NCBI RefSeq assembly: GCF_015206815.1
Contig: NZ_JADEXZ010000047.1
Coordinates: 1-47,272 of the forward strand
Reading direction: 5' to 3'
DNA from: Fortiea sp. LEGE XX443
Lineage (GTDB): Bacteria; Cyanobacteriota; Cyanobacteriia; Cyanobacteriales; Nostocaceae
Length of the DNA stretch: 47,272 nt
Shown here: positions 7,720 to 17,689 of the stretch, piece by piece
Position numbering within the stretch: the first letter of the stretch is position 1
How the letters are laid out: each line of letters starts with the position of its first letter
Made by a program: the position numbers and the translations under genes
The notes under the pieces: generated by a model
What the model was told of the DNA's origin: nothing
The model's input: only the letters and a program-made list of their open reading frames with translations
Databases searched by the model: none

Positions 7720-9135
7720 TTACAAATCACAAGCTTGCGAAGCATTTTCTCCATCAAATTCCTCAAAACTGCATAATTCTAAATAATTAGGGTTACGTAT
7801 TAGTTCTTTAGCTAATAAAAAACCAGTAATTGTCCAGGTTTGATATCTTCTGGCGGCCTTACCGACTAACGCTCCCTTTGTACCATCATAATATTCTGGC
7901 CATTCGTCTTCAAAAAGACGAGTTTGGGCTATTTCAATTGCAGTTTGCGCCAATTTTTTTCTACCTGTTTTTTGAGCAGCAGCTGTTAGAAACCATAACA
8001 AAACTGGCCAATTACCAGCATTATGATAAGACCAAGGAATATTTTTCGGGTCGCATCCAGTAAAAATTCTATATTCTTCTTTTTCTAAGGCTGGAAAACA
8101 AATTTTCATGGGCATTGTTCCTACTAAATCTTCCCACTGCGCTTCAATGAGATTCATAATTGCTTGGGACTGCTGTTCACTAGCTAGAGAAGAAATAATT
8201 GCCATCAAATTGCCTAAGGAAAAGAAGCGAGTATCTAGTTGTGAAGGCCCGACGTTACCTGCTAAATAACCGCCATGTTTAGGTAACCAAATAGCTAAAT
8301 CAGCATAAGGAATTGAGTCAGCATATATATTGAACTGATTAATGGCTTTTTCGCCATATTCTTCACCCTTAAAACGATAAATAGCATTCAAACGCTGCAT
8401 ATCTATCCAATAATGATGACGAATATGATTTTGCAACAGAGGTAATCGCTTATCGATACCGATGACAATCTCTTCATCGCCAGCACAAATTAATAGCTGA
8501 CGCGCCGCCCGCAAAGCCGTATAAAATAAAACTTGAATTTCTAAAGGATAACCATAAATACCCAGACGACGATGAATCATACAAGCACCATCTGGAACTA
8601 ACAGTGTTGGGGACATATCAAACCGAGTTGCCAAACAGAGTTCCATAATTAGGGCAATTCCTTGCTGAAACTCTGGTTGTAAGGCAAAATTTAAATCTTT
8701 TGTAGCTTTTACATAAGCGTGTAGTATAATAATCCACCATAAACAAGAGTCAACAGGTGTAACTCTGGCGATCGCTTGTTCACCAAAATCTGCTTCTAAA
8801 TATTCTTGCTCATTTGTAAACGCAACTTTGAAGCTTGCTGGTATTAAACCTTTATTAGGTGTGTAAGCATCAAATAGCTGTTCCTGAGGCTGCAATTTTA
8901 AGGTTTCTTCTAGAAAATTACGGACAATATCATATCTGCCTTTAATCAAAAATAATAAAGCTGAAGGGGCAAAATCACGGATGAAACAATGGTCATAATT
9001 CAATGCAGATTGTGATCTATCACTAGCAGCTACAGTACCTACAGGACGGTCTTGATAGTAAATAATTGCATCTTCTAGTAGTTTCCATGCCTGCTTTTCG
9101 ATATTATCAACTATCACTAATTCCTCTCTTTGCAT
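7720..9135 (-). CDS. GH100 alkaline/neutral invertase with D-to-H change at proposed catalytic position
   Basis: A 471-residue member of glycoside hydrolase family 100, cytoplasmic enzymes that split sucrose into glucose and fructose. The family framework is intact: [57 protein letters not shown] and [10 protein letters not shown]. Glu414 in EWPE falls at the number I recall for the catalytic Glu of Anabaena InvA. The other recalled catalytic residue, Asp188, is His here: [11 protein letters not shown], codon CAT, against MIDRR (GAT) in the upstream paralog. The protein may be inactive, altered in specificity or regulatory. It lies downstream of the second invertase, separated by 346 bp. It has no signal peptide. 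The start ATG lacks a clear Shine-Dalgarno. Confidence 0.9.
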   Translation of the reverse strand: MQREELVIVDNIEKQAWKLLEDAIIYYQDRPVGTVAASDRSQSALNYDHCFIRDFAPSALLFLIKGRYDIVRNFLEETLKLQPQEQLFDAYTPNKGLIPASFKVAFTNEQEYLEADFGEQAIARVTPVDSCLWWIIILHAYVKATKDLNFALQPEFQQGIALIMELCLATRFDMSPTLLVPDGACMIHRRLGIYGYPLEIQVLFYTALRAARQLLICAGDEEIVIGIDKRLPLLQNHIRHHYWIDMQRLNAIYRFKGEEYGEKAINQFNIYADSIPYADLAIWLPKHGGYLAGNVGPSQLDTRFFSLGNLMAIISSLASEQQSQAIMNLIEAQWEDLVGTMPMKICFPALEKEEYRIFTGCDPKNIPWSYHNAGNWPVLLWFLTAAAQKTGRKKLAQTAIEIAQTRLFEDEWPEYYDGTKGALVGKAARRYQTWTITGFLLAKELIRNPNYLELCSFEEFDGENASQACDL

Positions 9136-9481
9136 TACAAAAAACCTCCAACTTATCTGGAACTTCGTAGTAAATCATACTATTATTCAACCATGAAAAA
9201 GGCTGATTTTATGTTCCAATACTTGTTGATAATGAGTGAATTGCTACTTAAGTTTTTACCACACTTGATGCAAAGCAATAGTTCAATAAGTATTTATTAG
9301 GCAAAGGAGTAATTTTTACTTTTACGTTTTCTTATATGATATCTTCTTTCAGATGTGTCCGTAAAAAAGTAGAAAATAAAAAAACCCCATATTAGTCATA
9401 AAGGGCTTTTAATCTATTGTTAATCATGGACAATCATTTAACTTCAAAAGAAGTATAATCGCCTTTCATCCAGAATAACTA
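9136..9481. other. Intergenic between the two invertases
   Basis: A 346-bp AT-rich spacer. On the minus strand, an imperfect hairpin around 9381-9412 (AAAAGCCC against GGGGTTTTTTT, one mismatch) with a T run could end transcription of the upstream invertase. No ORF is seen. The spacer suggests that the two paralogs may have separate promoters. Confidence 0.4.
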
Positions 9482-10933
9482 TCAAGATATATAAGGGTCT
9501 ACACTGCCAATTTCAAATTCACATGCTCTCGAAACTAATTCTAGGGGTAACTTATCAAAACTGACTAGTGGCAGATGGGAGGAGTCATTGATTAATTCCT
9601 TTGCTAATAAAAACCCAGCAATCGTCCAAGTTTGATAGTTCCTAGCTTGTTTGCCAATTAGTCTACCTTTCTTGCCATCGTAATATTCTGGCCATTCATC
9701 TTCACAAAGACGCGCCTGAGCAATTTCAATCGCCTTTCTTGCCAAACTAGTTTTATCAGTTTTGATAGCTGCTGCTGTCAACATCCACATCAAGACAGGC
9801 CAACTGCCAGCATTATGATAAGACCAAGGTATATTTTTGGGGTCACATCCTGTAACAATTCTGTACTCTTCGTGTTCTAAAGCTGGAAAACAGATTTTCA
9901 TGGGCATATCTCCCACTAAATCATCCCATCTTTCATCAATGAGAGTCATGATTGCTTGTGCCTGTTCTTCGGTAGCTAAATCTGAGATAATAGCCATCAA
10001 GTTACCCAAGGCAAAAAAGCGAGTATCAAGCTGTGATGGCCCTACGTTCCCTGCTAGATAGCCACCTTTCCTCGGCAGCCATTTATCTAATTCATAATAG
10101 GGAATAGAGTCTACATAGATGTTAAATAAATTAACAGCTGCTTTGCCATACTCTTCACTTTTGAAGCGATAAATGGCATTTAAGCGATGAATATCTATCC
10201 AATAATGCTGACGGATATGGGCGCATAAAAGCGGTAAACGATTATCAATTGCAGCGACAATATCTTGATTGCCTCTACAAATTAGCAGTTCCCGCGCTGC
10301 CCGCAATGCTGTGTAGAATAAAACTTGTATTTCTAGAGGATGACCATATATACCCATCCGTCGATCAATCATACAAGCGCCGTCTGGAACTAACAGCGTT
10401 GGGTACATATCAAAACGATTCGCCAAACAAATTTCCATAATTAACCGAATACCATTTTGGAATTCCGGTTGATAAGCTATGGAAAAATCTTTGGTTGCTA
10501 CAACGTAAGCACGTAGCAAAATAATCCACCACAGACAAGAATCAACGGGTGTGACTCTGGCGATCGCATGTTCTCCAAAATCTGCCTCTAAATATTCTCC
10601 GCCATTATCTGAGACAACTTTAAAGCTGGCTGGGATTAAACCTCTCCCTGGCTTATAGGCATCTAATTGTCTTTCTTTGGGCTGTAACTTTAAAGTTTCC
10701 TCTAAAAAGTTGCGAACAATATCTGTTCTACCTTTAACTAGAAAAATCAAGGCTGAAGAGACGAAATCTCGAACAAAGCACTGATCATAATTGAGTGCTT
10801 CTACAGAGTTATCATAGGCTGCTACTGTGCCAATCGGTCGCCCTCGATAGTAGAGAATCGATTTTTCTAGCGCTTCCCATGCCGCTTTTTCTGTACTTTC
10901 ATCTGTTGCTAAATTCTCTATTTGCATTGCCAA
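9482..10933 (-). CDS. GH100 alkaline/neutral invertase (canonical)
   Basis: A 483-residue sucrose hydrolase of family GH100, strongly similar along its whole length to its downstream neighbour. It keeps the proposed catalytic pair: Asp190 in [16 protein letters not shown] and Glu416 in [10 protein letters not shown], two residues offset from InvA numbering. Other conserved blocks are [32 protein letters not shown] and [14 protein letters not shown]. It is cytoplasmic, with no signal peptide. In heterocystous cyanobacteria such enzymes break down sucrose imported from vegetative cells and are important for diazotrophic growth. The start is ATG at 10933; an in-frame ATG two codons later is also possible. 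The preceding 607 bp should hold the promoter. Confidence 0.93.
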   Translation of the reverse strand: MAMQIENLATDESTEKAAWEALEKSILYYRGRPIGTVAAYDNSVEALNYDQCFVRDFVSSALIFLVKGRTDIVRNFLEETLKLQPKERQLDAYKPGRGLIPASFKVVSDNGGEYLEADFGEHAIARVTPVDSCLWWIILLRAYVVATKDFSIAYQPEFQNGIRLIMEICLANRFDMYPTLLVPDGACMIDRRMGIYGHPLEIQVLFYTALRAARELLICRGNQDIVAAIDNRLPLLCAHIRQHYWIDIHRLNAIYRFKSEEYGKAAVNLFNIYVDSIPYYELDKWLPRKGGYLAGNVGPSQLDTRFFALGNLMAIISDLATEEQAQAIMTLIDERWDDLVGDMPMKICFPALEHEEYRIVTGCDPKNIPWSYHNAGSWPVLMWMLTAAAIKTDKTSLARKAIEIAQARLCEDEWPEYYDGKKGRLIGKQARNYQTWTIAGFLLAKELINDSSHLPLVSFDKLPLELVSRACEFEIGSVDPYIS

Positions 10934-11540
10934 AAAAACTCCATGCAGGGTGTAGATTGGTGGTAGATGCGCCTTATTGTCTGACTTTCTGCCATCCTCA
11001 TCATAACAAAGAGAATTTATGAAACAGCAGAAATAGTGTATTTTAAAAGCCAGTTTTTACCTTTGTAATTAACTGCATTAAAACAATTTCAATCTTAAGT
11101 ATTTTGCTTTAACTCAATTATTCTTTCGGTGAATTGCAGTTCTCGGTTTTCCACTTCCAGCAATAATATTGTTACCTAAAATAGTTACATAAGATATATT
11201 TTCAGATTAATTAATGTTTTGTTGGTGCGTCTAAAACTAGTTAACCAAATCAAAATATATCTCCTAACCTATTTCAATGCTATGTGAAGCTTTAATAGCT
11301 TTCAGTATAATTACGTATTAGGATTTAGTTTTGGAAACTTTAATTTTAATTATCCCCTATAGACTAATAATTTATAACTTTTTTTGAGAATGTGCAATAT
11401 GAATCGCTAGAAAAATTGAGAAGTCAATACACCAAAAGGTGTATAAATCCCAAGCCATAAGTTAGAGTTGAAAAACGAGGAAAATTGAGTATTTTTCCGC
11501 AAAATTCACTACTCAAAACCTCGTAAATAGGGTATAAATT
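10934..11540. other. Intergenic, invertase promoter region and M20 terminator
   Basis: A 607-bp region with no credible ORF. Its left end holds the terminator of the M20 gene (11471-11524). The rest is AT-rich and presumably carries the promoter of the upstream invertase. I did not find an exact GTA-N8-TAC site by eye. Confidence 0.45.
11471..11524 (-). terminator. Rho-independent-like terminator of the M20 gene
   Basis: On the minus strand, ACGAGG-TT-TTGAGTA pairs with TACTCAA-TTTT-CCTCGT (two stem segments of 6 and 7 bp with a small internal loop) and is followed by TTTTTC. It begins 17 bp after the M20 stop codon. Confidence 0.65.
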
Positions 11541-12716
11541 TTACAACCAATATTTGTAAGCAGCATAAGCCATTGTTACAACTCCTGTTAAAATTGCAGA
11601 TTCATCGACTTCAAATTCAGGATGATGTAATGGGTGATTCAGAATCCGATCTTTGTAACCTACACCCAAGCGAAACATAGAGCCAGGAGCATGTTCTAAA
11701 TAAACAGAAAAATCTTCCGCACCAAGGGAGGGTTCGGGTAAGACTTGGACGCGATCGCTACTCCAAGCTTCTTCTGCTGCTGATTGCAACAACTGCGTTA
11801 AAGAATAATCGTTTTGGACGCTGGGTACACCTTGACGGTAATTAACTTGGTACTTTGCGCCGTAAGCATGACAGACATTGGCCACAATATTTTCAATCCA
11901 ATTAGGCAGATGAGCGCGAGTTTCGGGATGAAGCGATCGCACGGTTCCCAACAACTGCACTTTATCAGCAATCACATTTGGCGCTCTACCGCCATTAATT
12001 TTCCCGATACTCAGCACTACCGGACGCAAAGGATTCTGAGTCCGGCTGATGGCTTGTTGCAAGGCAGTAATTATTTGTGAGGCAATCCAAATTGCGTCAA
12101 TTGCTTCGTGAGGACGCGCTCCGTGTCCAGATTCGCCGATAATCGTAATCTCTAAATCATCAGCTGCTGCTGTCAAAGCACCGTAGCGCACCCCAATGGA
12201 ACCTGCGGGTATGGAAGGAAAAACATGAACTCCTAAAATCGCAGAAACATTTTCCATTGCCTGATCTTGCACCATCCAGTGCGCTCCTTGGGCAATTTCC
12301 TCGGCTGCTTGAAATAAAAATCGTACCTTACCACCCAATTCGTCTGCAACTTGGGATAATACCATTGCCGTGCCTAACCCGACTGTGGTGTGGACATCAT
12401 GACCACAAGCGTGCATCACACCCTCTGTACGGGAAGCATATTCCAAACCCGTGCGTTCTTGAATGGGTAAAGCATCCATGTCAGTCCGAATAGCCAATAA
12501 ACGGTTATCGTTACCTGTACCCTCAATTTCACCAATCACACCAGTTTTACCAATACCTTCTTGCACATGCAGTCCACTGGAAGACAAAACGCCAGCTACG
12601 AAGGCTGCTGTTTGGTACTCTTGACCGCTAAGTTCTGGATGAGCATGAATATGACGGCGAATTTCAACTAAACGGGGAGCTAGTTTTGTGGCTATGTCTT
12701 TAATACGAGTTAGCAT
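11541..12716 (-). CDS. M20-family metal-dependent amidohydrolase
   Basis: A 391-residue peptidase M20D protein (N-acyl-amino-acid amidohydrolase / hippurate hydrolase / IAA-amino-acid hydrolase group), which hydrolyses N-acylated amino acids with a two-metal centre. Visible motifs: RRHIHAHPELSGQEYQTA near the start, MHACGHDVHTTVGLGTAM with two metal-binding His, FQAAEE with the catalytic/metal Glu pair, GESGHGARPHEAIDAI at the dimerisation domain, and LGAEDFSVYLEHAPG plus LHHPEFEVDE at the C-terminus. The start is ATG at 12716; a TTG codon sits just before it. Cytoplasmic; the natural substrate cannot be told from sequence. Confidence 0.92.
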   Translation of the reverse strand: MLTRIKDIATKLAPRLVEIRRHIHAHPELSGQEYQTAAFVAGVLSSSGLHVQEGIGKTGVIGEIEGTGNDNRLLAIRTDMDALPIQERTGLEYASRTEGVMHACGHDVHTTVGLGTAMVLSQVADELGGKVRFLFQAAEEIAQGAHWMVQDQAMENVSAILGVHVFPSIPAGSIGVRYGALTAAADDLEITIIGESGHGARPHEAIDAIWIASQIITALQQAISRTQNPLRPVVLSIGKINGGRAPNVIADKVQLLGTVRSLHPETRAHLPNWIENIVANVCHAYGAKYQVNYRQGVPSVQNDYSLTQLLQSAAEEAWSSDRVQVLPEPSLGAEDFSVYLEHAPGSMFRLGVGYKDRILNHPLHHPEFEVDESAILTGVVTMAYAAYKYWL

Positions 12717-12921
12717 CAATCAATTTTCAGTTTACGGGCTTTGTTCCCATGATAAAGAAGTGTTAATGAACAAAATGCTCTTAAAATTAAGTTCGGCTAA
12801 TTATTCATAACTTACTATTTCTCAGTTCTTGTATCTTGTTGCCAGTTTAATGATCAGTATTACTTAAACCATATTTGAGTAATGTAGGGTGCCATATCTA
12901 GATTTTGTCAGGCGTAGCCCT

Positions 12922-12960
12922 ACTTACGTGTATTTCAAAAATCAAATAGGATTCTTATAG
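12922..12960. repeat. Dispersed ACTTACGT repeat, copy 1
   Basis: The segment beginning ACTTACGTGTATTTCAAAAA and ending in ATTCTTATAG resembles 20557-20595 at roughly three positions in four by eye. It lies in the intergenic region beside GGCGTAGCCC, a typical Nostoc repeat sequence. Confidence 0.5.
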
Positions 12961-12976
12961 CTAAATTAACAGCTGT

Positions 12977-13540
12977 TTATTCTGCGTAGCAAGTTGTACC
13001 GCGAGTATTTCCCGCTTTGAATTTGTTGCATTGTTTAGTATTTATGCGTTGTGATGACCACCAGTAGGGTTTATCAGAAGTTACACTTCCAACAGGCAGG
13101 GTTGTTAGTCGGAAGTTTGCCCCCCGAAAATTGGTTAAGTATAAGGTAGCACCTTGGAGGTTTGTAGCGGCCAAATTAGCACCGATGAAACCTGTAAACG
13201 ACAGATTTGAATTTTCTAGGGATGCGGATGTTAGGTTTGTACCTGTTAAGGATGCACCAGTAAGATTGGCAGATTTCAAGACTGCACTTTCTAGGTTTGC
13301 ACCAGTCAAATCTGCATTTGAGAGATTCGCTTGAGTTAAGTTTGCTTCCTTTAAGTTAGCCCCGCGCAAATTTGCACCAGCTAAATTAAATTGATTTAGG
13401 TCAGCACCACTTAATTCGCATCTGGGACAAGCACCAGATGTTTTTAACTGTTCTAGGTCTTGCGGATTTAGCCCCAAGGCTTTTTCAGTTAACCCCATAC
13501 AAATTATTAGGGCAACAAGGCTGACAATCTGGAGTTTCAT
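12977..13540 (-). CDS. Secreted pentapeptide-repeat protein
   Basis: A 187-residue protein with a signal peptide (MKLQIVSLVALIICMGLTEKALG) and a right-handed quadrilateral beta-helix made of about 20 A(N/D)LxX repeats from residue 42 to about 145 (for example LSGADLNQF, NLAGANLRG, NLTQANLSN). The repeats are flanked by CPRC before and by two Cys near the C-terminus (KQCNKF, TTCYAE), so caps may be disulfide-stabilised. It would be exported to the thylakoid lumen or periplasm. These proteins are abundant in cyanobacteria and mostly have no known function. It stands alone on the minus strand. Confidence 0.88.
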   Translation of the reverse strand: MKLQIVSLVALIICMGLTEKALGLNPQDLEQLKTSGACPRCELSGADLNQFNLAGANLRGANLKEANLTQANLSNADLTGANLESAVLKSANLTGASLTGTNLTSASLENSNLSFTGFIGANLAATNLQGATLYLTNFRGANFRLTTLPVGSVTSDKPYWWSSQRINTKQCNKFKAGNTRGTTCYAE

Positions 13541-13768
13541 AATTTTTACGGATATTCTTATGGGTGATACGTTAAGTGCCGATATACTGTCATACTTAAC
13601 ATATACACATAGACAGCTTGTTCAGCAAATCCTAGCAATGAAGTGGCGATGAAGAAGCTATAAAAATATTATAAATTCTGATTTTTAGACTACCCAAAAC
13701 CAAATTTACGTTTTAGAATCGATTTCGTAAGGAACTATACAGAACAAACTATAGACTATCACATATGC

Positions 13769-13807
13769 GATCCCCCTGGCTAGATGAACAAAGTAGCTGG
13801 GGGGATC
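13769..13807. terminator. Hairpin downstream of the kinase gene
   Basis: GATCCCCC...GCTA pairs with TAGC...GGGGGATC across an 11-nt loop, forming a strong GC-rich stem between the kinase (minus) stop and the pentapeptide gene start. It lacks a clear T run on the minus side, so termination is likely but not certain. Confidence 0.5.
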
Positions 13808-13825
13808 TTGTTTTGGGGGATTTAC

Positions 13826-15583
13826 TTAGCGCCATCCTAAAAAGCGTAAACCTGGAACAATTAGGTAGTGACTGACCCCCAGCCAAAAGCTCATCAAGAT
13901 GGCGACAACAGCAAACAAAGCCAAAGGTAAGCTTAATTCTGTCCAAAGTGGCTGAGGTGAGAAGTGAAAGACTGTAGAGGGGAAGCCTAAAAAGAACAAG
14001 CCAGAAAAAATGCTTACCGTACCAAAGGCGGCAACTAAAGCATAAACTATGTGATGGCTGCGAAATCTAAAACTGAGGGATAACAAAAATACAGAAACAG
14101 CAATCATCGCTATCAAGCCGTCGCGGCTTTGTTCGGATGAAATGAGTAGCCAAAATAACCAGCCGAATCCATAACTGATCATACCCATAATCGACGCTAC
14201 CAAAAACCGCCGCCGTTGACCAAAACACCCAGATATTGTCAATCCCCAGGCGGTTCCCAAGCCAGCGCTGACAAATACTAAAATGTCTGCACCAAAGGCA
14301 TTTGGAGAATTGGGAATTAATTCTGGTAGCTGATGTAAGATTAATTCTCCAATGCGATCGCCTAAAATTGTCCGGTAAGCCACAAAAAAACCGACAATTG
14401 TCCCTAAACAAGCTCCTATCCCAGATAGCAGCATTGCCCAAACTGTCGCCAGACAAGCTTGAATAATTTTGAGAAATGCTTTAGCTATGAACAAGATTGT
14501 CTTGCTAACAGCTTGCAGAAAATCGGCTAAAGTTTGCTCAATCCCTTGGATAACCCTTGTGAAGTTATTGGTAGCTTGGGTTGAGGTTTGACTTGCTGAG
14601 TTTTGTAGTTGTGAGAATAACCCTGGCTTTGCAGGTTTGCTAATCTTTGCTAACCGCTTGAGAATGATCGCTGCATTAGTGGGACGCGATCGCACATCTT
14701 CCTTTACCATCTCATCAAGTAAATCGGCAAACTGTGAATTTACGTTCACCTGATTCCGCCAACGCAACTCCCCTGTTTGCATATCTTCCAACTCTGGCGG
14801 ATACTTACCTGTGAGTAATTCAATCATTGTCCGACCAAGGGCGTAAAAATCAGCCGCAGGCCCCACATTCCCCCCAGTTACTTGCTCTGGCGGACTGTAA
14901 CCAGAAGAAAATAACCGAGTTGAACTTGAACCTCGACGCAGCATTGCAGCATTAATTTGTTTTACACCACCAAAATCAATTAATACTAGTTGTTCCCACC
15001 CGGTTCTGGCCTGACTAGGTGGTGCGGTTGATGCTGGTATCCGCAACATTAAATTAGAAGGTTTGATATCGCGGTGAATAATTTGGCATTTGTGCAATTC
15101 TTGTAAAATTTTGACAGCTTGAGTAAACCAATTCAGCACCAAATTCTCAGGACATCCTTGAGGATAGTTATTCAGTATTTCATCCAGAGTCGGCCCGTTG
15201 ATTTTCTCCATCACCAGACAAGCTAATTGGCGCGGTTTCGGACTAGTTAAATTTACCTGAAAAAAACCGTCAGCTTCGACTCTAGGAACACCAGGATGCT
15301 GCAACCTAATTAAAACTGCTGCCTCTTGTGTAAACAATTCTTGGGCTTTTGGTGATTCTTCCACCAAAACTTTCAGCACTTTTTCTGTCTGAGTCCTTTC
15401 ATCCCAAACTGTGTAAATTTGGGCAAAACCACCAGAACCCAATGGCTGGAGTGGCACATAGCGGTCTAGCAGCTGTAGCAATGCGCCACAACTGTTACAA
15501 AATTTGTTTCCCCAAGGTTGGGGGTAGGGACGTTGACAATCAGGATTTATACAGTGAACCGCACTCTGAGGGATGTGGGACAC
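13826..15583 (-). CDS. Membrane-anchored Ser/Thr protein kinase with N-terminal zinc ribbon
   Basis: A 585-residue Hanks-type kinase. Residues 11-32 form a four-Cys zinc ribbon (C11, C16, C29, C32). The kinase domain runs from about 41 to 310: Gly loop LGSGGFAQIY (48-57), Lys71 in VLKVL, HRDIKPSN (170-177), DFG (203-205), GYSPPEQ in place of APE, and a terminal arginine (VRSRPTNAA). It is followed by a ~60-residue linker and about six C-terminal hydrophobic helices, several carrying Gly-rich ACLGTIVGFFVAYR-type sequence. The kinase is therefore cytoplasmic on a multi-pass anchor. The zinc-ribbon-plus-kinase layout is common in filamentous cyanobacteria. It lies 179 bp downstream of the ATP-grasp gene on the same strand. 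Confidence 0.92.
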   Translation of the reverse strand: MSHIPQSAVHCINPDCQRPYPQPWGNKFCNSCGALLQLLDRYVPLQPLGSGGFAQIYTVWDERTQTEKVLKVLVEESPKAQELFTQEAAVLIRLQHPGVPRVEADGFFQVNLTSPKPRQLACLVMEKINGPTLDEILNNYPQGCPENLVLNWFTQAVKILQELHKCQIIHRDIKPSNLMLRIPASTAPPSQARTGWEQLVLIDFGGVKQINAAMLRRGSSSTRLFSSGYSPPEQVTGGNVGPAADFYALGRTMIELLTGKYPPELEDMQTGELRWRNQVNVNSQFADLLDEMVKEDVRSRPTNAAIILKRLAKISKPAKPGLFSQLQNSASQTSTQATNNFTRVIQGIEQTLADFLQAVSKTILFIAKAFLKIIQACLATVWAMLLSGIGACLGTIVGFFVAYRTILGDRIGELILHQLPELIPNSPNAFGADILVFVSAGLGTAWGLTISGCFGQRRRFLVASIMGMISYGFGWLFWLLISSEQSRDGLIAMIAVSVFLLSLSFRFRSHHIVYALVAAFGTVSIFSGLFFLGFPSTVFHFSPQPLWTELSLPLALFAVVAILMSFWLGVSHYLIVPGLRFLGWR

Positions 15584-15639
15584 AACCGCTACAATACAAA
15601 CGCTGACTCGATTTTAACCTCTATCCGCTGATACTGAGT

Positions 15640-15750
15640 CAGTTAATGGTGAATAGTTAATAGTCAATGGTCAATAATCATTTGTCATTCGTCATCTATT
15701 CCCCTGCTCCCATGCTCCCTGCTCCTCCGCTCCCCTGCTGTCTGAATTGC
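15640..15750. repeat. Heptamer repeat tract between kinase and ATP-grasp genes
   Basis: Degenerate repeats TTAATGG/TCAATGG and GCTCCCx (CCCCTGCTCCCATGCTCCCTGCTCC) occupy the spacer. This is the same class of short tandem repeat seen near 4600, 30500, 42220 and 46130. Confidence 0.6.
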
Positions 15751-15762
15751 TTTTTTAGGTGC

Positions 15763-17364
15763 TTAACTGTAACCATCCCAAGCGACGGGGAATGTGTAAT
15801 CAGAGAACAGGGGAAAATTTTGGTTGTCGCTCCGTGTTTCTTCATCCAGAACATTGACAACTTTGTTATAAATATCTTGTGCTTGTTGGGGAGAATCGCC
15901 GATGCTGGTTAATCCTAACTTGCCAAACTGAGAGAGACATCCCATCAAATGAAAGACTGTACCTGTTTCAGTGCCACTATCAAAGTGCAACCTGTGATGA
16001 GCAATAATGTCCATTAAATCGTTGGGTAATAATCCCCGATAGCGGTCTTTTTGCAGGTTATCAGTGGCAACATAGTATTTGGGACGACCTTGTTGACTGT
16101 AAAATAATCCTGTGGAGAGGTCATAGCGCCCATTAGTTAATAATTTTAGGGTCATGAAAGGATGGGTAGTGCCACCTTTCCGCAAGTTAATTTCGATCGC
16201 CTGAATATCCCAATTTTTATCACCTTGGTCAACGGTGATAAAATCAACCCCAAATCTTTCTATTGCGCCTTTTTCAGCCAATTTTCCGCCAACTTTTAAG
16301 CCTAATTGTTGCAATGGTAAGCGATAACTTTCATCGGCGGGAAAGCGACATCCCAAATAAATTTGACCGTCTGGGCCTCCAAGAATTTGGTCGTGGGTGG
16401 AGAGGATTTCGACTTCGCCTGTAGGTGTGATGCGTCCTTGGACACTGGGCGATCGCTTGATTTCTCCTTCTACAAATGCTTCGACAATTGCGCCTAACTC
16501 GGTAATCCGTCCCGAAAAATTTGCCCAGGTTTCTTGTTTAGCTTGAAAACGCATCGTAGCAAAGCTGGCGCTGATTGCTGCTACCCTTTCTTCATGTTCA
16601 GCTTGCCCTGGCGCTAAATTCATAATCGGTCTTAAATCTAGCAGTGCGTTTCCTTCTCCAGAAATTCCTTCGTTGAGTTTCACCACCATCCGTTGTAATG
16701 TCGGTTGGCGTTCCCATAAATCACTAGCAGCAGCTGCTAAATCTCTCGAATTCCAGACTCTTTCACTACCATCTGGATGTGGGACTCCGCTTTCTGCAAA
16801 GATTTGCCGACTGCCACTTTTTGTTCCCCAAATTTGCAAATCTGGTGCGGCTGCATATAACGGTACATTTAATTTTAAAGATAATTCTGCTTCTAAATAG
16901 GTCGCGTTGTAGCAGACCATAAAGGATTTTTCCAGCCTTAAAGCTTGCTGAATTCTATCTAGCAAGCGGGGGCGTTCTAAAATTTTTTGGCTTAGGGGTT
17001 GGAGCGAAGAATCATAAACAGAAAGCAGAAGTAAGCGATTGCGAGCATGAGAAAATGGGATGCCGGGCAACAGTTGTAAATAGTAGTCAATAATACTAGG
17101 ATGCAGTGGCATTGATGTAACATAAATTAGTCTAGTACGAGGATTACGCAACCGCATCAAAGAAAATAACAATCGTTCTTCATAATGTTCACAACCTTCA
17201 ATTTTTTGCAGTTCTCGCTGATCGATGCTGAGGGAAGGAACGACAACTATATCTGCTTCACTATTGTCAAATAGCTCAATAGTTTGCCAGCGATCGCGCA
17301 AAGTTGACTGCAAGCGGCGAAATTGATCGACCTGATCTAACTCAGAAACATTTAAAGTTACCAT
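15763..17364 (-). CDS. PGM1-type ATP-grasp ligase
   Basis: A 533-residue protein with a pre-ATP-grasp Rossmann-like N-terminus (1 to about 170) and an ATP-grasp domain. Visible nucleotide/metal-binding features are VVKLNEGISGEGNALLDLR (Lys and Gly-rich loop), IVEAFVEGEIKRSPSVQGRI, ILGGPDGQIYLGCRFPA, and FGVDFITVDQG followed by IQAIEINLRKGGTTHP (acidic residues plus N-x-R). The sequence resembles the cyanobacterial group related to the PGM1 peptide ligase of pheganomycin biosynthesis, which joins amino acids or peptides using ATP. The substrate here is unknown. Start ATG at 17364 preceded by CAGGG. The kinase gene follows downstream. Confidence 0.85.
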   Translation of the reverse strand: MVTLNVSELDQVDQFRRLQSTLRDRWQTIELFDNSEADIVVVPSLSIDQRELQKIEGCEHYEERLLFSLMRLRNPRTRLIYVTSMPLHPSIIDYYLQLLPGIPFSHARNRLLLLSVYDSSLQPLSQKILERPRLLDRIQQALRLEKSFMVCYNATYLEAELSLKLNVPLYAAAPDLQIWGTKSGSRQIFAESGVPHPDGSERVWNSRDLAAAASDLWERQPTLQRMVVKLNEGISGEGNALLDLRPIMNLAPGQAEHEERVAAISASFATMRFQAKQETWANFSGRITELGAIVEAFVEGEIKRSPSVQGRITPTGEVEILSTHDQILGGPDGQIYLGCRFPADESYRLPLQQLGLKVGGKLAEKGAIERFGVDFITVDQGDKNWDIQAIEINLRKGGTTHPFMTLKLLTNGRYDLSTGLFYSQQGRPKYYVATDNLQKDRYRGLLPNDLMDIIAHHRLHFDSGTETGTVFHLMGCLSQFGKLGLTSIGDSPQQAQDIYNKVVNVLDEETRSDNQNFPLFSDYTFPVAWDGYS

Positions 17365-17689
17365 AATCCCTGCCCTATCTTGATCCCCAACACTGCTATC
17401 CTTATTCGGTATACCGCACAGTTAGCTAGATGCAACTGACCCTTAATACTTCTTGACCACGAATCATGACAAGGCTACTAGTAAAGGTAAATCATCAACG
17501 AGCGATCGCTGCTTTTAGTGTTCATAAAATCAGACATGATTCTCATTAGCCTAATTTATATTACACAAGCTAACAAAGTATCTTATTTTGCGTGTGTTAA
17601 GTTTTAAATAACTTATCTTATAAAACCCACCTAATTAATTATCAGGTGGGGCTATCAACATATAATTTTTTTAGTCAGTAACTATCTTT
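17365..17689. other. Intergenic before the ATP-grasp gene
   Basis: A 325-bp spacer. It contains the terminator of the vWA gene (17622-17650) and upstream sequence of the ATP-grasp gene, with a HIP1 site near 17502. No small ORF is supported. Confidence 0.5.
17622..17650 (-). terminator. Rho-independent terminator of the vWA gene
   Basis: On the minus strand CCCACCT, an 11-nt loop, AGGTGGG and then TTTTA form a clean intrinsic terminator 40 bp after the vWA stop codon. Confidence 0.8.
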
